From assembly GCF_017352135.1 (NCBI RefSeq), contig NZ_CP071454.1:1-64000 (forward strand): a stretch of DNA of 64,000 nt. The letters are read 5' to 3'. Shown here one piece after another: positions 36,050-44,934 of this stretch; positions within the stretch are counted from its first letter, which is position 1; every line of letters begins with the position of its first letter. The translations under genes and the position numbers were made by a program. The notes under the pieces are model-generated. The model did no database searches. It worked only from the letters and a program-made list of their open reading frames with translations, and was not told where the DNA came from. Origin of the DNA: Rhizobium lentis. Lineage in GTDB: Bacteria; Pseudomonadota; Alphaproteobacteria; Rhizobiales; Rhizobiaceae.

Positions 36050-36550
36050 ATGCCCGCCTCTAAAAACGCAAAAGCAGCCGACATGCCCGCCTCCCCGCAG
36101 GCCGGTGAGGGCGGCAAGAAGCTTTCGAACTTCCTGTGCTTCGCCGTCTATTCCGCCAATCTCGCCTTCGGCCGCGCCTACAAGCCGATTCTGGACGAGC
36201 TTGGCCTGACATACACGCAATATATCGCGCTGGTCGCCCTCTCCGAGGAGGACGGCCAGACGGTCAGCATGCTGGGGGAAAAGCTATTCCTCGAATCCAA
36301 CACGCTGACGCCGATCCTCAAGAAGCTGGAATCGGCCGGCTATCTCACGCGCCATCGCGATCCCGCCGATGAACGGCAGGTCCGCGTGAGCCTGACGCCG
36401 GCTGGTCGCGATCTCCTCCTCGACGTAGACCCTGGCGGCACGCTGATTGCGGCCAGCGGCCTCGGCGATGATTTTCCCGTCGTACGACAATCGGTGACAA
36501 GGCTGCGCGATAACCTGTTGCGAGCGCAGGCCGAACCGGAAAAACCTTGA
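36050..36550 (+). CDS. ohrR: OhrR-like MarR-family organic peroxide sensor
   Basis: 166 residues. MarR winged-helix fold with the OhrR reactive cysteine, Cys30, in LSNFLCFAVYSANLAFGRAY, then LGLTYTQYIALVAL and the recognition helix SNTLTPILKKLESAGYL. Oxidation of this cysteine by organic hydroperoxides releases DNA. Ohr, its usual target, is encoded 2.3 kb away on the other strand and carries the same operator motif. Eleven or more extra residues at the N-terminus suggest ATG 36083 as an alternative start. Confidence 0.88.
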   Translation: MPASKNAKAADMPASPQAGEGGKKLSNFLCFAVYSANLAFGRAYKPILDELGLTYTQYIALVALSEEDGQTVSMLGEKLFLESNTLTPILKKLESAGYLTRHRDPADERQVRVSLTPAGRDLLLDVDPGGTLIAASGLGDDFPVVRQSVTRLRDNLLRAQAEPEKP

Positions 36551-36643
36551 TAGCGGCAGTTGTCACGAGTTGGTGAGATCAGTGCTGCGCAGTGCGGGGT
36601 TCGGTCGTCGCGGCGCATTTTTCTTCCGCAGCAAGGAGACCAC

Positions 36644-37039
36644 ATGCCCGAGATTGCGATGGGTGCCTTGAGCCGCAACGGGATGCTCCTTCTCGCAAGG
36701 CGAAATTCAGAGCGCCGGATCTATCCGGATCGCTGGAGTCTCCCCGGCGGCCACATCGAGGATGGCGAAGACGCCGAGACGGCGATGTGCCGGGAATTGT
36801 TGGAGGAAATCAGCGTCATGCCCGAGCGCTGGCAACTTGCGGCAAAGTTCGTCTCCCAAGCTCCGCCCGAGGCATCCGCCACCTTCCACGTCTATCACGT
36901 CGATCAATGGCAGGGACTGCCGCAGCTCGTCGGCGATGAACATACCGAACTCAGATGGTTCACTGCCGCCGAGGTTGAACAGGAAACCGAGCTGGCGCCG
37001 TCCCAGCTCGGTGAAATACTTGCTAGGCTCGCAATGTGA
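36644..37039 (+). CDS. Nudix hydrolase
   Basis: 131 residues. The Nudix box is GGHIEDGE-x7-RELLEEIS, with the last glycine of the consensus replaced by serine, and metal-binding glutamates (REllEE) intact. It hydrolyses nucleoside diphosphates linked to another group; the exact substrate cannot be read. The start at 36644 is set by AAGGAGACCAC. It is downstream of ohrR on the same strand after a 93-bp gap. Confidence 0.88.
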   Translation: MPEIAMGALSRNGMLLLARRNSERRIYPDRWSLPGGHIEDGEDAETAMCRELLEEISVMPERWQLAAKFVSQAPPEASATFHVYHVDQWQGLPQLVGDEHTELRWFTAAEVEQETELAPSQLGEILARLAM

Positions 37040-37330
37040 GGAAGCGGCGAAGACTAAGAAGCGCGGCGCGCTTCCTGATTGACTGCCGCAGCGGCCGAAA
37101 TGCGGTCCTCAGCTCGGCAGTGAAAACCATCGGCTGCTCCCAGGCTGCGAAGTGCCCTTCTCCAGCCTGTAGTGAATGAGCTTCGGATAGGCCTTCTCCG
37201 CGCAGTTCTTCGGCGCCTGGTAGATCTCGTCGGGAAAAGCACTGACGGCAATCGGGATCTTGATGCCCCCGGGGTCGAAGAAACCTCCAGTCGGATGATA
37301 TGCGTCTTCCCAATAAAGGTGCGCCAGGCT
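37023..37330 (-). pseudogene. C-terminal remnant of an epoxide-hydrolase-type protein, frameshifted
   Basis: One frame reads SLAHLYWEDAYHPTGGFFDP, IPIAVSAFPDEIYQAPK and YPKLIHYRLEKG; the next frame continues GHFAAWEQP, then a VFTAELRTAFRPLR ending. These join into the end of an epoxide hydrolase (PFxxFPxE-type and the catalytic GGHFAAxE histidine). The frame is lost near 37150-37160, and the N-terminal two thirds are absent. The DUF3095 gene begins its 3' end right where the fragment starts. Confidence 0.7.
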
Positions 37331-38399
37331 ATGCCTCTGCTGCCTTGACTGCTCTTTCAGGCTGGCGCGATGACACTGCGGACAACGCACCCTCCTCCAT
37401 CATCTCGGCCGCTTTCGCGTAACCGCCGCCCATTCCGTCCAGGAAATGCAGGTGCGAATCCGGCCGGCCCGATGGCACGAGGCAGGTCATCAGCGCATGC
37501 GACTGGCGGTGCAGGCCGAAATCGATCTCGCCGCGCGCTCTTGCCGCGATGAGAATAGCTTCGACGCTGTCGATCTGTTCCGGCGTGCAGTCCAGCGTCA
37601 GGCGCAGACCGTCGTCGAATTTGCGGAAATCCGAGTTGCGGGCGACGTCGGACCAGGTGGTGGCACTAACCTGCCGTGCGCCATCCCTCGGCACCGCGCT
37701 CTCTGCCGAAATCGGATAGGACCGGCGCGGCGCGGTATCGAAAACAGCAAGCACGCGTTTTGCGAGCGCCGCAAAAACCTCCGGGCTGGTATCATCGCGG
37801 GGCTCGACCAGAAGCGAGAGAATTTCGCCCTGTCGGCTCGGGAACGGCGCCCAATCGCAGCTGAGGCCTGTGAGGTCCGGCCTCGTTGCGTAGCGCCCCG
37901 GCTTGACCAGATAGCGGCCGTTCTTGATCTGCTGCTCCGCCCATTTGAGGCCGCCGCCTGCAAACATCGCATAAGTCGCAGTCTCGGAGGCGGCATAGCG
38001 CGCGATCTTCACGTCGCGACCGGCGGCACGGATTTCACGCACGGTCAGCAGACCGACACGAAGGTCGAGGTTGAGATCAGTCGCGGCGAAGCTCGCGACC
38101 TGTCGCAATGCCGATGTCGCGGCCATGAGCCCGTGCGGCGGCAGAGCGAAGGCCGCTCCGTCTCCGCGAAACACGAAGGGGAAATCGAAGGAGCCCCAGG
38201 CATTGCCGAGGGCCGCGATAATCGAGGCGCCGGCATAATTAACGTCCTCATAGCGCCCTGCCCCGATCGCCGCGGTCGAGCTTGCGACGTCTGTGATACC
38301 GATTAGCCAATCATCAGGCAGCGGCTCGTAGACATCGGGGTCTAGCAGAAGCGAAAACTCGTCATGAGCCCGGTGCTGCTCTGCATGGCTGTCGGTCAT
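37329..38399 (-). CDS. DUF3095 family protein (adenylate-cyclase-like fold)
   Basis: 356 residues. It contains LIGITDVASSTAAIGAGRYEDV, FPFVFRGDGAAFALPPH and VRVGLLTVREIRAAG-type blocks, matching DUF3095, a family distantly related to class III cyclases and often called hypothetical or adenylate cyclase. Asp in ITDVASST and Asp in RGDGAAF sit where cyclases bind metals, so activity is possible but unproven. Start at 38399 behind CGGAGAATATGCG. The C-terminal 25 residues are poor in family-like sequence. It follows ohr on the same strand after 106 bp. Confidence 0.78.
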   Translation of the reverse strand: MTDSHAEQHRAHDEFSLLLDPDVYEPLPDDWLIGITDVASSTAAIGAGRYEDVNYAGASIIAALGNAWGSFDFPFVFRGDGAAFALPPHGLMAATSALRQVASFAATDLNLDLRVGLLTVREIRAAGRDVKIARYAASETATYAMFAGGGLKWAEQQIKNGRYLVKPGRYATRPDLTGLSCDWAPFPSRQGEILSLLVEPRDDTSPEVFAALAKRVLAVFDTAPRRSYPISAESAVPRDGARQVSATTWSDVARNSDFRKFDDGLRLTLDCTPEQIDSVEAILIAARARGEIDFGLHRQSHALMTCLVPSGRPDSHLHFLDGMGGGYAKAAEMMEEGALSAVSSRQPERAVKAAEA

Positions 38400-38505
38400 C
38401 GCATATTCTCCGGATCGGTCGATAGAGGCTGGTTCAGGAACGGGTCTGCCCCAAATCGGCAGACCCCGCTTCGAAGACGACGGCGAAAGGCGCCGGCCCT
38501 TCCGG

Positions 38506-38901
38506 TCAGACAAGCCGGGTTTCGACGTCGATATTGCCGTGCGTCGCTTTGGAATAAGGGCAGATGCCGTGAGCCGCCTCGATCAGTTCCTCAGCAACGT
38601 CTCGTTCGATTCCAGAGAGGCTGACATTGAGGCGCGCGCGCAGGAAGAACGAGCCGTTGTCGGCGTTGAGGGTAATCTCGGCGTCGACCTCGGGACCGGC
38701 TGGCAGCGCGATCTTCCGTTGCGCGGCGGCAAGTTCGATGGCGCCGATATAGCAAGCCGACCAGGCGGCGCCGAACAGGTTCTCGGCCGCCGGATGCGGC
38801 TGCGGCAGCTTGATGTCGAGCGTGCCGTCGCTGCTGCGCGCATAGCCGTCGCGGCCGCCGGCGATGTGGGTCTTCCCAGTGAAAAGAAGCTTCTCGGTCA
38901 T
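38506..38901 (-). CDS. ohr: Ohr, organic hydroperoxide reductase
   Basis: 131 residues. The two reactive cysteines are in place: Cys50 (FGAAWSACYIGAIE) and Cys114 (HGICPYSKATHGN). Ohr reduces organic hydroperoxides using lipoyl groups. Upstream (38931-39011) are two OhrR-type operators, so repression by the neighbouring ohrR product is expected. It precedes the DUF3095 gene on the same strand. Confidence 0.95.
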   Translation of the reverse strand: MTEKLLFTGKTHIAGGRDGYARSSDGTLDIKLPQPHPAAENLFGAAWSACYIGAIELAAAQRKIALPAGPEVDAEITLNADNGSFFLRARLNVSLSGIERDVAEELIEAAHGICPYSKATHGNIDVETRLV

Positions 38902-38930
38902 GATAGTGTCCTCTAGGTCGGTGATTTAGA

Positions 38931-38955
38931 TCGCATCCGCTTAAATCGGATACGA
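38931..38955. promoter_or_regulatory. OhrR-type operator, proximal to ohr
   Basis: Dyad: TCGCATCCG (38931-38939), spacer CTTAAAT, CGGATACGA (38947-38955). Half-sites match at 8 of 9 positions. It lies 30 bp upstream of the ohr start. Confidence 0.65.
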
Positions 38956-38990
38956 GGTTAATACGCCTCGCCAAACCCTATGTCAACACC

Positions 38991-39011
38991 ATTCGATTTA
39001 ATCGGATACGA
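38991..39011. promoter_or_regulatory. OhrR-type operator, distal to ohr
   Basis: ATTCGATTTAATCGGATACGA at 38991-39011, sharing CGATTTAATCGGAT with the site before ohrR. It is 90-110 bp upstream of the ohr start; two sites may allow cooperative repression. Confidence 0.6.
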
Positions 39012-39134
39012 GTTATTTCCAGCCCGCCGCGGGACTTGGCCAGGTTGGCTGCCTGTTTGCCCGCTTACATGAGCGCTTACCTTTTGCTCAATGCAGGTCG
39101 CCGCAGGCCGGTGTGATGCAGTTCGCGGGCGCTC

Positions 39135-39755
39135 TCAAGACCGTGGCCGGCCGTCGTCGAACAGAGTGGCAAGCCACTGGTAATATCGCGGCTGCTTCTC
39201 CCGCAACTGACTGCGCGAATAAGGCGGCCGATCGATATCGCCATAAAGGTACACGCTCGCAGTGACGGCGAAGAATTCGCGGTGGTTGCTCATCATGTAG
39301 GAATCGCCCGGCCAGAGCCCCCGGCCGCTGCTGAAGAATTGCCTGATGTCGCGATTGCCGAATCCACCGGGCAGCATCCGGTCGTTATAGGCATGCAGAA
39401 GCTCGTGTAGGATGATCGGCTTGTCGGGATCGAGGCTTCTAACGCGCAGGTCGATGCCGGTCTTGCTGCTGTAATGGCCGGGACCGAAACCGGCGGCGGC
39501 GGGGTTGGCCCAAATCGGAATGGTCCGCATGAAGGTGAGGACCTCGGGCTTCAGATGGACGTGTTCGACAATGTCCAGCTGCCTTTTGACGGCTGCGACC
39601 ATTTCCTTGTCTGGTTCGGCGCCCCGGGCATTGGTGAGATCGACCTGCCATCCGTGATAGCCGAAAACGAGCGGATCGGCAGTTACCGGTCCCGCTCCCA
39701 CGAGCGTAATGGCGATAACGGCGAAAAGCGCAAGGATCTTCGAAATCGTCCGCAC
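39135..39755 (-). CDS. Exported zinc-metallopeptidase-like protein
   Basis: 206 residues. Signal peptide MRTISKILALFAVIAITLVG with cleavage near VTA-DP. A gluzincin-like HExxH motif, His117-Glu118-x-x-His121 (IILHELLHAYNDRM), is followed about 40 residues later by the possible third ligand in NHREFFAVTASVYL. This resembles the ATLF/anthrax-lethal-factor-like or M34-type core. The substrate is unknown. Start is GTG 39755 after AGGAGGGGCCG. The stop is separate from its neighbours, so it is likely monocistronic. Confidence 0.68.
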   Translation of the reverse strand: MRTISKILALFAVIAITLVGAGPVTADPLVFGYHGWQVDLTNARGAEPDKEMVAAVKRQLDIVEHVHLKPEVLTFMRTIPIWANPAAAGFGPGHYSSKTGIDLRVRSLDPDKPIILHELLHAYNDRMLPGGFGNRDIRQFFSSGRGLWPGDSYMMSNHREFFAVTASVYLYGDIDRPPYSRSQLREKQPRYYQWLATLFDDGRPRS

Positions 39756-39869
39756 CGGCCCCTCCTGGGCGTATCACGCGCCGACTGTCGCACAGGCGAT
39801 CACAAGGCACAATCACGCCTCGCAGCGCTGGTGTCGCTGACGCAGTCCCGGAAAAAGCCCAAGCGCTGC

Positions 39870-40217
39870 TCAGACCTTCTCTTTCTTTCTGATCTTTTCT
39901 TTCGGCTCAGCCGGCACATCGGGTGTCGGGGCGAGCAGCTTGCGCAGCGATGCGATCTTGTCCTTCACCAGCGGCCGGAAACGCGTCGCACGATAGGGCA
40001 TGTCGGCTGCGCCGTAACCTTCCGGACCGTCATCATTGCCGCGGTGGATCTCCGCGAGCTTGACGCCGATGAAGGTGCCGTCGACATAATGGGTATATTC
40101 GCCCACCCAGCGGATCGTATAGATCTCGCCCTTGCGGATGAGCTGGTCGATGCTGACATGCTTGAAGGTATCGTTGATGCAGACCACCTTCTGGCCGACA
40201 TGGAATTCATAGCTCAT
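39870..40217 (-). CDS. Conserved hypothetical protein
   Basis: 115 residues: an N-terminal beta-rich part (FHVGQKVVCINDTFKHVS, KGEIYTIRWVGEYTH) that looks like a small SH3-like barrel, and a basic C-terminus (EPKEKIRKKEKV). The GQKVVCI and GEIYTIRW motifs occur in phage-derived and rhizobial hypotheticals. No function is assigned. GGAAAG is a weak ribosome site. Confidence 0.6.
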   Translation of the reverse strand: MSYEFHVGQKVVCINDTFKHVSIDQLIRKGEIYTIRWVGEYTHYVDGTFIGVKLAEIHRGNDDGPEGYGAADMPYRATRFRPLVKDKIASLRKLLAPTPDVPAEPKEKIRKKEKV

Positions 40218-40332
40218 GGATCAGACTTTCCAATAGCGCTCCGCCTCGCCGGTCCATAGCGCGTCCGGCGGCCGGGATGAACCCTTTTCTTGAAACAGGG
40301 CCCAATTGCCTCGGCCGCAGCCGCGCCCTCGC

Positions 40333-41649
40333 CTAGTCGCAATATGCCTTGCCGCTCTTGCGGGAACGCAGATCGAAGTGGAAGTGGTTCCAGTGTTCCG
40401 GGTTGCTGCCCGGCCCGAGCACGGTATTGAAATAGCGGCAGCTGTCGGTACGCACCGCCTTCAGGAGCCGGCCTTCGCGCAGTGAGAACAGACCCTTTTT
40501 GCGCACGTCGATCGCGTGGCCGTTCTTCAGCACGAACTTGCCGACGTCGATTGCATTGCCGCGGGCATGTTCCGACATCGGATTATACCGCTGCCGGCTG
40601 TTATTCATGCGCCGGCAGGAATAGCCGCCGAGCGGCTGGATCGTCTTGATGCCGCTCCAGTAGCGAAAACGGGCGGACGGCGCCAGCTCGTTCTTCACCC
40701 ATTTGGCGAAGGCAAGCGTCACCTGGCAGTTCAGCGTCACGGCCGGCTTCACCCCGATATTACCGGAAAGCCCCTTCAGAGATACTGGATAGGGAACCTG
40801 GCAGGCGGGCCCTTGTGAGATTGGCGGCTTCTCGTCGAAGAGCACGCCCATGCGCTTCAGCTCGCGCCGGCAGGCAAGCTCGGAGGCCGGCATGACGCTC
40901 GGGTCGACCGGCGCAACGGGCTGGCTCATCATCGGGTTGTTGGGGCGAAGCATCGCGACTTCCTCGGCCTCGTCCTCTTCGGGAACCCGGGTCGGCTCCA
41001 AGACCGGACTGCCATCGCTCCAGGCGGGGGTCCGGCTCATCTCGGCCTGTGCTGCCGGCTGCGGCATTGATCGCGGCGCCGGCTGGCGCATCGGCTGATT
41101 GATCTGAGAAGGATTATCGGTGCCGATGCCGTCGACGACCGGTTCGCTGGCGTTGCCCTCGGCGATCTGCTGCTGTTGCTCCTGCGCCAGGCCGACAACC
41201 GGCTCGGCCCCGAGCTCGTCATCCATGTTGACGCCGCCGGATGGGATCGCAAGGTTCTGCGTGCCGCCCCAGTTCTCCGTCTGCTGGCCTGCCGCCATCG
41301 CCTCGTCGCTGTCGATCATCGGCAGCTTATTTCCGCGTGCCGCCGGCGCGGACCGCGTGGCATTGCCGGTGCCGGCAAGGTTCGGCGTATCGAGATAATC
41401 GACGGAGCCTTGCGAATTGCCGACAGGCGCACTGGAAACGGGATAGGAGGCCTGGCTCTCCACCGGCGCCATGCGCACCGCAGGAGCCATACGCGCGGCA
41501 GGCGCCCGCGCAGGCAAGATGGAACTGACCCTTGTGCCGTTGTCGACATTGGCCGGCGGCGTGAGCCCGTCGCTGATCGAACAGGTCGTCAGCGCCACCG
41601 AAAGCAGCACGGGCAAAAGAGATCGCCGAGGAAAGGAAACAAACGCCAT
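40333..41649 (-). CDS. Extensin-like C-terminal domain protein
   Basis: 438 residues. A lipoprotein-like signal (LLPVLLSVALTTCSISDG, cysteine after TT) is followed by a long Pro/Gln/Met-rich linker. The conserved C-terminal extensin-like (VanY-like, about 200 residues) domain includes the ACRRELKRMGVLF start, PVSLKGLSGNIGVKPAVTLNC and EHARGNAIDVGKF, with the HARGNAIDVG and HWNHFHFDLR histidines in place to bind zinc. This is probably a peptidoglycan D,D-peptidase-like protein. Start M at 41649 was chosen for the signal; TTG 41703 is upstream. Confidence 0.82.
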   Translation of the reverse strand: MAFVSFPRRSLLPVLLSVALTTCSISDGLTPPANVDNGTRVSSILPARAPAARMAPAVRMAPVESQASYPVSSAPVGNSQGSVDYLDTPNLAGTGNATRSAPAARGNKLPMIDSDEAMAAGQQTENWGGTQNLAIPSGGVNMDDELGAEPVVGLAQEQQQQIAEGNASEPVVDGIGTDNPSQINQPMRQPAPRSMPQPAAQAEMSRTPAWSDGSPVLEPTRVPEEDEAEEVAMLRPNNPMMSQPVAPVDPSVMPASELACRRELKRMGVLFDEKPPISQGPACQVPYPVSLKGLSGNIGVKPAVTLNCQVTLAFAKWVKNELAPSARFRYWSGIKTIQPLGGYSCRRMNNSRQRYNPMSEHARGNAIDVGKFVLKNGHAIDVRKKGLFSLREGRLLKAVRTDSCRYFNTVLGPGSNPEHWNHFHFDLRSRKSGKAYCD

Positions 41650-41763
41650 ACTCTTATCGCTTCCGCAGGCCGGCAGTGCAGTGACCGAAAAAACTCGGTC
41701 CAATTTTAATTAAAAACGGTGAACGAAAACTTACCCGCACAATCTGGAGGCGACGGAAATGAA

Positions 41764-41788
41764 AAAGGCCGGTCGCCCGGCCTTTGAT
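41764..41788 (-). terminator. Rho-independent terminator of the chemoreceptor gene
   Basis: On the minus strand: arms AAAGGCCGG and CCGGCCTTT around a GCGA loop, followed by TTCATTTCC. It lies 13-37 nt beyond the mcp stop. The plus-strand reading also ends in CCTTTGATC, so it could partly serve the extensin gene's side too. Confidence 0.75.
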
Positions 41789-41800
41789 CTGTCGTTCAAC

Positions 41801-43621
41801 TCACGCTGCCCGTGTGTATCGGGCCTCGGCCTGCCGCCCTGCCTCGCGCAGGCGGAAATTCGCGAGCAGCGTCTTCAACTGCGTGCTTTCGTCGGCAAGC
41901 GTGCGGCTTGCCGCCGTCGTCTCCTCGACCATCGCCGCGTTCTGCTGCGTCATCTGATCCATATGGTTGACGGAGCTGTTGATCTCGTTCAGCCCCGTCG
42001 CCTGCTCGCGCGCCGCCGTCGCGATCGAGGCGACGTGATCGTTGACCTGGTTGACCAGCGCCTCGATCTCCAGCAGCGCGTCGCCCGTCGAGCGCACCAG
42101 CGCAACCCCGCCCTCGACTTCCGAGGCCGAACTGCTGATCAGCGCCTTGATCTCCTTGGCCGCATTGGCGGAACGCTGCGCGAGTTCGCGCACTTCCTGG
42201 GCGACGACGGCAAAGCCGCGGCCCGCCTCGCCTGCCCGCGCCGCCTCGACGCCGGCGTTGAGCGCCAGAAGGTTCGTCTGGAAGGCGATCTCGTCGATAA
42301 CGGAGATGATCTGGTTGATGCGGCTCGAGGATTCCTCGATCCGGCCCATCGCCTTCACGGCGTTGCGGACGATGTCGCCGGAGCGCCCGGCGCTCGCCTT
42401 GGTCTCGGCCACCATCTCGCGCGCCTCGTTGGCCCGCTCGGATGCCGTTTTGACCGTCGCGGTGATCTCGTCGAGCGCTGCCGCCGTTTCTTCGAGGGCG
42501 GCCGCCTGCTGTTCCGTGCGCTTTGACAGGTTGCCCGTCGCTTCGCTGATGTCGGACGCGCTGTCGTTGACGACACGGCTCGATTCGGCGATCGCATGGA
42601 TGACGCCGTTCAGCGCATCGACCGCGGCGTTGAAGTCGCTCCGAAGCTTGGCGTAGTCCTCGCCGATATCGCCGATCGAAACCGTCAGATCGCCGCCGGC
42701 GAGCTTCTCCAGGCCGACGCCGAGCGCCTGCATCGCGTGGGTCTGCCGTTCGGAAGCCGAGCGCAGGCTTGCCTCGTTGCCGCGGCGCTCTTCCTCGATC
42801 TGCCGCTGCCTCTCGGCTTCACGCCCGCGCAGAGCGCTGCGCTCGTCGACGGAATCGCGCAGCACCATCAGCACCTTGGCCATCTGGCCGACCTCGTCGC
42901 GATACTCGCTGCCGGAGATCTCCACCGATGCTTCTTCGGCGGCAATTCCATTCATCGCCGTTTTCAGCCGGGCGATCGGCGACGTCACGCTGCGCACGAT
43001 GGCAAAGGCGATCGCGATCGTGGCGAGGGCGCCGATCAGGCAGGCCACAGCGGCCCACATCACATTCTGGCGATAGAGGGCCGCAAGGTCGTCACCATAA
43101 ACGCCGGTGCCGACGATCCAGCCCCAGGGTTCGAAACCGGCGACATACGAATATTTCAGCACCGGCTCTTCAGCGCCCGGCTTCGGCCAGTAATAATCGA
43201 CGAAGCCCTTGCCGTCCTTTTTCACCTTGTTGACGAACTCGACGAAGAGGAACTTGCCGTTCGGATCCTTTATCTGGGAGATGTCGGTTCCATTCAGCGC
43301 CGGCTTGATCGGATGCATCACCATCTTGGGATGCATGTCATTGATCCAGAAATAACCGTCAGCGCCGTAGCGCATCGCGCCGATCACGTCCTTGGCGGTC
43401 GCCTGCGCCTGGTCGCGGGTCATCGTGCCCGCCTGCTCCATCTTGTAATATTTGTCGAAAATGCCGAGCGCCGTCAAATCCAGCTGCGCCAGCCCCGCCT
43501 TCCGTTCCTCCTCCAGCTCGGAGTAGGAATAATTTAGAAAGAAGACCATCGTCGCCGCGAGCACGGCAAGGGTGAAGGCGACGAGACAGTAAAGACGAGT
43601 GGAAATCTTGACGTTGCGCAT
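41801..43621 (-). CDS. Methyl-accepting chemotaxis protein with single Cache domain
   Basis: 606 residues from ATG 43621: one N-terminal membrane segment, a periplasmic sCache_2 domain (DGYFWINDMHPKMVMHP, AGFEPWGWIVGTGVY), a second membrane segment (AAVACLIGALATIAIAFAIV), HAMP, and a signalling domain with the hairpin tip FQTNLLALNAGVEAARAGEA-type motif. The sCache type often senses carboxylates. There is no C-terminal NWETF pentapeptide for CheR tethering (ends RYTRAA). A terminator follows the stop. Confidence 0.93.
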   Translation of the reverse strand: MRNVKISTRLYCLVAFTLAVLAATMVFFLNYSYSELEEERKAGLAQLDLTALGIFDKYYKMEQAGTMTRDQAQATAKDVIGAMRYGADGYFWINDMHPKMVMHPIKPALNGTDISQIKDPNGKFLFVEFVNKVKKDGKGFVDYYWPKPGAEEPVLKYSYVAGFEPWGWIVGTGVYGDDLAALYRQNVMWAAVACLIGALATIAIAFAIVRSVTSPIARLKTAMNGIAAEEASVEISGSEYRDEVGQMAKVLMVLRDSVDERSALRGREAERQRQIEEERRGNEASLRSASERQTHAMQALGVGLEKLAGGDLTVSIGDIGEDYAKLRSDFNAAVDALNGVIHAIAESSRVVNDSASDISEATGNLSKRTEQQAAALEETAAALDEITATVKTASERANEAREMVAETKASAGRSGDIVRNAVKAMGRIEESSSRINQIISVIDEIAFQTNLLALNAGVEAARAGEAGRGFAVVAQEVRELAQRSANAAKEIKALISSSASEVEGGVALVRSTGDALLEIEALVNQVNDHVASIATAAREQATGLNEINSSVNHMDQMTQQNAAMVEETTAASRTLADESTQLKTLLANFRLREAGRQAEARYTRAA

Positions 43622-43935
43622 GAGGTTCCCAGCGATTCTGTATGTGAGATTAATCCCATACTGAACCATCGGAATTACTGGAGCGTAAAGCTTAATTAGG
43701 CATCACTTAAATAACGTGAGGAGAGGTCTTGGTTGTAAAGTTCAACCAGTTGAAGCGGCATGGAATTTGGATCGAACCGGATACTGCGTTTTTTTTTCGA
43801 CCGCCGCTTACTCCAAGCGTCCCAAACAAAGTGCCGTGCCTATCCTTGTCGTCTTTTACAGCCCCCAGCCTTTGCACTAGGCTGCTTCCCGGTGAATCGC
43901 CGACCCTGTGACCCACACCAGATGGAGAACCCTTG
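43622..43935. other. Intergenic promoter region, chemoreceptor and thioesterase
   Basis: 314 bases between divergent genes. It has a GGTTG/CAACC hairpin at 43731-43747 and a run of eight T at about 43790. No gene was recognised. The mcp promoter (leftward) and the thioesterase promoter (rightward) must lie here. Confidence 0.5.
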
Positions 43936-44322
43936 ATGACCGAAGCCGCCAAGCCCAGAGGCGAACTGACGCTGCGTACACTCGCCATGCCGGGCGATGC
44001 CAATCCGGCCGGCGATATCTTCGGCGGCTGGGTCATGGCGCAGATGGACCTTGCATCCGGCATCCGCGCCGCCGAGCGCGCCAAGGGCCGCGTCGTCACC
44101 GCCGCCGTCAAGGAAATGGCCTTCGAACTGCCGGTCAAGATCGGCGACACGCTGTCGGTCTATACCGATGTCGAGCGCGTCGGGCGCACCTCGATCACGC
44201 TGATCGTCGAAGCCTGGGCGCACCGTTCGCGCTACGCCAAGATGGAAAAGGTCACCGCCGGCACCTTCATCATGGTGGCGCTCGACGAAGAGGGAAAGCC
44301 GAAGCAAGTCCCCGAAGAGTGA
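43936..44322 (+). CDS. Acyl-CoA thioesterase, YciA-like hotdog
   Basis: 128 residues, single hotdog domain: LAMPGDANPAGDIFGGWVMA with Asn-Pro-x-Gly-Asp-x-Phe-Gly-Gly is the catalytic block of YciA/BACH thioesterases. It releases free acids from acyl-CoAs in the cytoplasm. The start at ATG 43936 follows GGAGA; TTG 43933 is one codon earlier. It is 18 bp upstream of the membrane protein gene, so probably cotranscribed. Confidence 0.9.
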   Translation: MTEAAKPRGELTLRTLAMPGDANPAGDIFGGWVMAQMDLASGIRAAERAKGRVVTAAVKEMAFELPVKIGDTLSVYTDVERVGRTSITLIVEAWAHRSRYAKMEKVTAGTFIMVALDEEGKPKQVPEE

Positions 44323-44340
44323 CAGACCAGGGGCGACAAC

Positions 44341-44928
44341 ATGGAAACGGTCAGCTCGCCGGAGGTCTTCCTTCATATCAAGGTGGTGATGGGTATGGTC
44401 ATCAGCCTTTCACTGGCGAGGGTACTCACCGGCCTTGCCGGCATCGTGCAGCATCCCGGCAAGGCGAGGGTCTACCCCGTCCATCTCGGCTGGGCGCTGT
44501 CTCTATTCCTGTTCATCATCCATATCTGGTGGTGGGAATATCGCCTGCAGGCCGTGCCCATCATCGGCTTTGGCATCTATCTCTTCCTCGTCTGCTTCTG
44601 CAGCCTGTTCTTCCTGCTCTGCGCCCTGCTCTTCCCGGCGAGCCTCGACGAATATGGCGGCTACGAGGAATATTTTATTTCAAGGCGCAAATGGTTCTTC
44701 GGCGTCCTCGGCCTGATCTACGCCGTCGATATCCTCGACACGGCGATCAAAGGCCATGACCGCATCCTCTCGCTCGGCTGGGAATATCCCGCCCGCAATA
44801 TTATCTACATTATCCTCTGCACCATCGCCGCCTGGACGCCCAACCGTCGCTTCCACACGGCCTTCATCATCGCCAACCTGGTCTATCAGGTCAGTTTCAT
44901 CTTCCGGCTTTACGATGTGTTGGGGTAA
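44341..44928 (+). CDS. Integral membrane protein, function unknown
   Basis: 195 residues with five to six hydrophobic segments: an N-terminal VVMGMVISLSLARVLTGLA, then LFLFIIHIWWWEY, FGIYLFLVCFCSLFFLLCA, FFGVLGLIYAVDILD, a NIIYIILCTIAAW helix and a final TAFIIANLVYQVSFIF. No recognisable catalytic motif. It is linked to the thioesterase by position only. Confidence 0.7.
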   Translation: METVSSPEVFLHIKVVMGMVISLSLARVLTGLAGIVQHPGKARVYPVHLGWALSLFLFIIHIWWWEYRLQAVPIIGFGIYLFLVCFCSLFFLLCALLFPASLDEYGGYEEYFISRRKWFFGVLGLIYAVDILDTAIKGHDRILSLGWEYPARNIIYIILCTIAAWTPNRRFHTAFIIANLVYQVSFIFRLYDVLG

Positions 44929-44934
44929 GGAGCG

